A stretch of DNA of 9,933 nucleotides from Flavobacteriaceae bacterium (GTDB taxonomy: Bacteria; Bacteroidota; Bacteroidia; Flavobacteriales; Flavobacteriaceae), in the NCBI GenBank assembly GCA_013214425.1, contig JABSPN010000086.1:1-9933 (forward strand), given 5' to 3'. The notes under the pieces were generated by a model. The model searched no databases. It had not been told where the DNA came from and saw nothing but the letters and a program-made list of their open reading frames with translations. A program made the position numbers and the translations under genes. This document shows positions 6,922 to 9,933 of this stretch, piece by piece; the stretch's first letter is position 1, and each line of letters starts with the position of its first letter.

Positions 6922-7998
6922 TTATACCGTTACAGCTAATTTATTTTCAATAGCTTTTTGTAACTCATTTTCTTCAAGTTTTTCACCAATAATAACCAAT
7001 CGTGTTGCTCTAACTTCGCCCTCTTTCCATTTTCTGTCAAAATAGTTTTCAAATCTACTGGCTACACCTTGCACAATCATACGCATGGGTTTATTAGGAA
7101 CATCTATGATTCCTTTAATTCTATAAATCTCAAAGTCGGCAACCAATCCTTCAAGAGCTTTGATCAATTGCTTTGGAGTATGAGGTACGTTCACTTCTAA
7201 TACTAATGAATTAATTGTTTCATCGTGATCATGATCATGGTGATGGTCGTGGTCGTGATCATGATGATGATGGTGCGTTTCATGATGCGAATGCTTTTCT
7301 TCTATAAAATCTTCAGATTTAGCATCCAATCCTAATAAAATATCTACAGGAATATCACCTTTTACAGCAGCTATCAATTTAATGTGATTTCCTACTTTAT
7401 TCTGGATGATTTTGTTAACCTCATTAAACTGAACTTCATCGATTAAATCCGATTTTGTCATGATAATTAAATCTGCACAAGACAATTGATCTTCAAATAG
7501 TTCTTCAATAGACGATTCATGATCTAAACTATCATCTGCCAAACGCTGTTCCTGAATACGCACTCTATCACAAATTTCACCCGTGGCCTGTCCAACACTA
7601 TCCACCACAGTCACTACGGCATCTACGGTAATTTGAGGTTTTAAATCGGGCCAATTAAATGCTCTTACTAATGGTTTTGGTAAAGCCAAACCAGAAGTTT
7701 CAATAATAATATGATCTATTTGATCTTTACGCTCCATTAATTGAAGCATGGTAGGTAAAAATTCTTCTTGTACTGTGCAACATAAACATCCGTTGCTTAG
7801 TTCCAAAATATTTTCTTCCTCACACCCACAATTGTTTCCTTTTAAGATTTCTCCATCCATTCCTAATTCACCAAACTCATTCACAATAATGGCCAAACGA
7901 CGTCCATTACTGTTTTTTGCTATTTGATGTATTAATGTAGTTTTTCCTGACCCTAAGAAACCAGTAATTATTGTAACAGGGATTTTATGTCTATTCAT
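6922..7998 (-). CDS. cobW: CobW, COG0523-family GTPase, cobalt chaperone for corrin synthesis
   Basis: CobW is a G3E-type P-loop GTPase thought to deliver Co(II) to the cobaltochelatase. I place the start at ATG 7998 (358 residues); a TTG six codons upstream at 8016 keeps the frame open but adds nothing conserved. Residues in order: Walker A GFLGSGKT (13-20), an acidic-cysteine stretch CGCEEE (57-62), the metal-site motif CLCC (71-74; CXCC), ETSGLALP (100-107), and TKSD (181-184) in the place of the guanine-recognition NKxD. A His/Asp-rich loop follows (236-259), then the CobW C-terminal domain (about 265-340). Among COG0523 members, assignment to cobalt rests mainly on its position as first gene of the cobalamin operon. 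Length and domain order are normal. Confidence 0.92.
   Translation of the reverse strand: MNRHKIPVTIITGFLGSGKTTLIHQIAKNSNGRRLAIIVNEFGELGMDGEILKGNNCGCEEENILELSNGCLCCTVQEEFLPTMLQLMERKDQIDHIIIETSGLALPKPLVRAFNWPDLKPQITVDAVVTVVDSVGQATGEICDRVRIQEQRLADDSLDHESSIEELFEDQLSCADLIIMTKSDLIDEVQFNEVNKIIQNKVGNHIKLIAAVKGDIPVDILLGLDAKSEDFIEEKHSHHETHHHHHDHDHDHHHDHDHDETINSLVLEVNVPHTPKQLIKALEGLVADFEIYRIKGIIDVPNKPMRMIVQGVASRFENYFDRKWKEGEVRATRLVIIGEKLEENELQKAIENKLAVTV
7222..7293 (-). repeat. Low-complexity CAT/GAT tract encoding the CobW metal-binding loop
   Basis: About 72 bases of alternating His (CAT/CAC) and Asp (GAT) codons encode 24 residues, nearly all His or Asp, between the CobW GTPase and C-terminal domains. 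Histidine-rich loops here are common in COG0523 proteins and are thought to bind or store Co, Zn or Ni. The repetitive DNA could change length by slippage. Confidence 0.85.
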
Positions 7999-8013
7999 TT
8001 TTGTTGATTTTTT

Positions 8014-8021
8014 CAAAAATA
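8014..8021 (-). promoter_or_regulatory. Possible -7 element upstream of cobW
   Basis: On the minus strand TATTTTTG exactly fits the Bacteroidota -7 consensus TANNTTTG, 15 bases ahead of the cobW ATG. No TTTG is seen at the right distance upstream, and the resulting leader would be very short. Kept as the only exact -7 match between the tRNA terminator and cobW; the real operon promoter may lie further upstream. Confidence 0.22.
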
Positions 8022-8130
8022 AGATTTTCTATCCTTATTTTTTTGATTTAAATTAAAAACTCCTTTGCCTGGAACTTAGAAATTATTTTTTATAAAAGCA
8101 AGATCATTAAACATGTTGTAATATGAGCAG

Positions 8131-8188
8131 TAAAATCTGAGATTGATTTTACAGATGTAAAATCGATTTTTTGTACCTATGTTGTACC
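8131..8188. promoter_or_regulatory. Cluster of inverted and direct repeats ahead of the cobW operon (possible operator)
   Basis: The core is a 20-bp inverted repeat, GATTTTACAGATGTAAAATC (8145-8164), with 9-bp perfect arms around GA. The heptamer TAAAATC recurs at 8131-8137 and 8158-8164, and its complement at 8145-8151. The palindrome AAAATCGATTTT lies at 8159-8170. Next to it TTGTACC is repeated 11 bp apart (8171-8177 and 8182-8188), about one helical turn. The cluster sits between the tRNA terminator and cobW, so a role in control of the cobalamin operon is plausible. The regulator is unknown, and AT-rich chance symmetry is a real alternative. Confidence 0.4.
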
Positions 8189-8197
8189 CTGAAAATT

Positions 8198-8235
8198 AAA
8201 AAAACCCTCGGAGATTATAAACTCTGAGGGTTTTT
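8198..8235 (-). terminator. Rho-independent terminator of tRNA-Gln
   Basis: CCCTCGGAG (8205-8213) pairs with CTCTGAGGG (8222-8230), giving a 9-bp stem with one G-U pair and an eight-base AT-rich loop. On the minus strand it is followed by seven T and preceded by five A. It begins 10 nt after the tRNA 3' end. By symmetry it could also stop plus-strand transcription. Confidence 0.9.
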
Positions 8236-8240
8236 GTTTG

Positions 8241-8313
8241 TTGGCCTACTAGGGCTCGAACCTAGACTCTTCTGGACCAAAACCAGACGTGTTGCCAGTT
8301 ACACCATAGGCCA
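8241..8313 (-). tRNA. tRNA-Gln (anticodon UUG)
   Basis: The 73-nt cloverleaf folds without mismatches. The acceptor stem is UGGCCUA/UAGGCCA, with the U1-A72 pair also known in E. coli tRNA-Gln. The D stem is GUGU/ACAC and the anticodon stem UCUGG/CCAGA with loop UUUUGGU, placing UUG at positions 34-36. The variable loop has 5 nt, and the T stem CUAGG/CCUAG encloses UUCGAGC. The discriminator base is A and the 3' CCA is not encoded, so it must be added enzymatically. It has its own promoter and terminator, making a single-gene transcription unit upstream of, and in the same direction as, the cobalamin operon. Confidence 0.97.
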
Positions 8314-8330
8314 ATGCGCTTATGCGGATG

Positions 8331-8361
8331 CAAATTTAAAACAAACTTTTATTTAGACAAA
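8331..8361 (-). promoter_or_regulatory. Bacteroidota-type promoter of tRNA-Gln
   Basis: On the minus strand TTTG (8361-8358) is followed by 19 bases and TAAATTTG (8338-8331). This matches the phylum's -33/-7 consensus TTTG and TANNTTTG at every defined base, with accepted spacing. The expected transcription start is about 10 nt before the mature tRNA 5' end. Confidence 0.8.
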
Positions 8362-8416
8362 CATTTTTTAACTTTCTTTTTAAATACTATCCCAATTATG
8401 TTTAAGGTTATTAAGA

Positions 8417-8445
8417 TTTTATTAGGAAATAATTTCCTATTTTCG
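8417..8445 (+). promoter_or_regulatory. Candidate promoter of the DUF2723 gene, with a palindrome in its spacer
   Basis: TTTT (8417-8420), a 17-base spacer and TATTTTCG (8438-8445) fit the TTTG/TANNTTTG consensus with one mismatch in each box, and would give a leader of about 20 nt. The perfect palindrome TAGGAAATAATTTCCTA (8423-8439, 8-bp arms around one A) fills most of the spacer and touches the -7 box. That is where a repressor site could act, but the protein is unknown and chance symmetry is possible. Confidence 0.4.
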
Positions 8446-8472
8446 CCTTGAGTCAAAATCTTAATTAAGTAT

Positions 8473-9933
8473 ATGTCTTCAAACAGTTTTAACAAGTGGA
8501 ATAAAGTCCTTGCCTGGTCTTGTTTCGCAGTAGCCTTTATCGTGTTTACTCTAACCGTAGAACCAACTGCAAGCTTCTGGGATGCCGGAGAATACATTGC
8601 AACTTCTGCTAAATTACAAGTGGGCCATCCTCCAGGAGCACCTTTATTTCAAATGTTTGGAGCCTTTTTCTCCACCTTTACTTTTGGAGATAATTCTATG
8701 GTTGCCTTAGCTGTAAACATGATGTCTGTGGCCTCTAGCGCATTCACCATCCTATTCATGTTCTGGACCATTACACTTTTATTAAGAAAAATTGTTGACC
8801 CTGAAAAAAGTACCAACGGAATTGCCATCTTAGGAAGTGCTACTTTAGGATGTCTAACCTTTACTTTTACTGACTCGTTTTGGTTCAACGCTGTTGAAAC
8901 AGAAGTATACGCCATGGCAACTTTTATGATGGCACTGATGTTTTGGTTAGGACTCAAATGGGAACAAAACATGAATACTCCCAGAGGGAATAAATGGCTT
9001 ATCCTAATTTCCTTCATTATAGGGCTTTCATTTGGTGTTCACTTTATGGGATTATTAACCATCCCTGCTATCGGGCTTATTTACTATTTTAAAAATTATA
9101 AAGTCACAGTACAAAATTTCTTTATCGCCAATGCTATTGTAGTAGGAATCCTTGCATTTATCTTTAAAGTATTACTACCAACTACACTAAAAACCTTTAG
9201 TTGGTTTGAGGTGAATTTAGTTAACGGATTAGGGCTTCCTTTTCACTCCGGAACTATTATCTGTGGACTCGCTTTTATCGCATTATTCTATTTTGCCCTG
9301 AAAAAAACCAGAGAAAAAAAGCAGTTACTTGCTAATACTATTGTACTATGCTTATTATTCATCTTTATCGGATTTTCTTCCTGGTTAATGTTACCGATTA
9401 GAGCAAATGCAAATCCGGCAATTAATGAAAATAGTCCAGCGAGTGCAAGAGAGCTTTTAGCTTATTATAACTTAGAACAATATCCTGAAACAAAACTTTT
9501 TTACGGACCTCAGTTCACTGATGCTTATGCTGGTCTGGATAAGGAAGAACCTTATATAGACGCCAAGCCCAAATACGAAATGAATAAAGTATTAGGTAAA
9601 TACGAAGTCGTGAATAAATGGCAAGGTGCTGTACAAAATTCAAGTAGAGAACACAAAGCATTCCTACCTAGAATGTGGAGTTCAGATCATGCTACCAACT
9701 ATATGAAATTTACGGGACCATTGGAATTTACCACCATCCCTTATAATGAATTTCAAGAAGAAATTTTCAGACAATACGGTGACAGTATTGACCCGAGAAA
9801 CATTCGCGAATTTTATAAGGAAATTAAATATGAAAACGATGCCCGAAACCGATATTTTCAAAGCAAAGGATATAACGATACGGAAGAGCTACATAAATTC
9901 TTAAAGGAAACGCCATATATCAATATAGAGAAA
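8473..9933 (+). CDS. DUF2723 (TMEM260-like, GT-C type) membrane protein, N-terminal part, runs off the right edge
   Basis: I translated this by hand from ATG 8473; 487 codons are open to the window end. Homologues in Bacteroidota are usually much longer (around 1000 residues), so about half is visible. Features are a short cytoplasmic N-terminus, a first membrane helix (about 12-30), then WDAGEYIATSAKLQVGHPPG (36-55) with an acidic residue pair placed as in GT-C glycosyltransferases, and VETEVYAMAT (141-150). Further hydrophobic segments lie near 85-104, 146-162, 176-206, 217-235, 262-276 and 287-304. A soluble stretch from about residue 310 contains INENSPASARELLAYYN, typical of the family. 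The human relative TMEM260 is an O-mannosyltransferase, so transfer of a lipid-linked sugar to exported proteins is a reasonable inference, not something the sequence proves. It is divergent from the cobalamin operon and probably unrelated to it. Confidence 0.88.
   Translation, partial: MSSNSFNKWNKVLAWSCFAVAFIVFTLTVEPTASFWDAGEYIATSAKLQVGHPPGAPLFQMFGAFFSTFTFGDNSMVALAVNMMSVASSAFTILFMFWTITLLLRKIVDPEKSTNGIAILGSATLGCLTFTFTDSFWFNAVETEVYAMATFMMALMFWLGLKWEQNMNTPRGNKWLILISFIIGLSFGVHFMGLLTIPAIGLIYYFKNYKVTVQNFFIANAIVVGILAFIFKVLLPTTLKTFSWFEVNLVNGLGLPFHSGTIICGLAFIALFYFALKKTREKKQLLANTIVLCLLFIFIGFSSWLMLPIRANANPAINENSPASARELLAYYNLEQYPETKLFYGPQFTDAYAGLDKEEPYIDAKPKYEMNKVLGKYEVVNKWQGAVQNSSREHKAFLPRMWSSDHATNYMKFTGPLEFTTIPYNEFQEEIFRQYGDSIDPRNIREFYKEIKYENDARNRYFQSKGYNDTEELHKFLKETPYINIEK

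Noticed and set aside
6922..8016. TTG at 8016 as the cobW start
   Set aside because: The ATG at 7998 places the Walker A motif at the usual distance from the N-terminus; the six extra residues carry nothing conserved.
8040..8059. Near-palindrome TTTTTGATTTAAATTAAAAA upstream of cobW
   Set aside because: It is composed almost entirely of A/T runs with one mismatched pair, which is expected by chance in such AT-rich intergenic DNA.
8017..8200. Cobalamin riboswitch ahead of cobW
   Set aside because: I looked for the B12 box (GCCACTG-like) and the usual conserved core on the minus strand and found neither. A covariance search would be decisive.
8241..8313. tRNA-Gln as an integration site with a duplicated 3' end (att)
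   Set aside because: No second copy of the tRNA 3' end and no integrase gene were seen in the window.
8349..9017. Two minus-strand open frames (8349-8597 and 8649-9017)
   Set aside because: They lie opposite the DUF2723 gene, whose plus-strand translation is strongly family-like; the antisense peptides have no domain features.

Overview
The window looks like the chromosome of a flavobacterium (Bacteroidota). The DNA is AT-rich, gene starts lack Shine-Dalgarno sequences, a tRNA gene carries a textbook Bacteroidota promoter (TTTG-N19-TAAATTTG), and there is a gene for a DUF2723-type membrane protein typical of this phylum. The protein fusions in the cobalamin genes are also of Bacteroidota style. 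These are inferences from sequence features; no database was searched.

Positions 1-8000 hold one minus-strand run of eight cobalamin (B12) genes. In transcription order they are cobW (7998-6922), a PduO-type cobalamin adenosyltransferase (6913-6329), cobI/cbiL (6323-5616), a cobJ-cobH fusion (5623-4256), bluB (4255-3602), cobL (3601-2427, carrying a frame break), a cbiG-cobM fusion (2412-559) and cobK/cbiJ (497 to beyond the left edge). Spacing is -8 to +14 nt up to cbiG-cobM, so this is almost certainly one operon; only the gap before cobK is longer (61 nt). Together the products cover the C20, C17, C11, C5 and C15 methylations, ring opening, the precorrin-6A reduction, the methyl shift to the hydrogenobyrinate level, metal handling, corrin adenosylation and synthesis of the lower ligand dimethylbenzimidazole. 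A C20 hydroxylase or ring-contraction enzyme (CobG/CobZ), the C1 methyltransferase (CbiD or CobF), the chelatase and the nucleotide-loop genes are not in the window.

Positions 8017-8472 are a control region containing a complete tRNA-Gln(UUG) unit on the minus strand (promoter, gene, terminator). Between its terminator and cobW lies a cluster of inverted and direct repeats that may be an operator; no cobalamin riboswitch is recognisable there. From 8473 to the right edge a plus-strand gene encodes the N-terminal 487 residues of a DUF2723 multi-pass membrane protein, with a candidate promoter whose spacer holds a perfect palindrome.

The most interesting observation is at the start of cobL. 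An ATG directly abuts the bluB stop and encodes the expected first residues, but the rest of the protein lies in the -1 frame. A run of eight U, forming an in-frame U UUU UUU slippery heptamer, sits exactly where a -1 shift would restore a 391-residue CobL. In addition, cobJ-cobH, bluB and the cobL start are all in one frame, separated only by single UAA codons (UAA|AUG).
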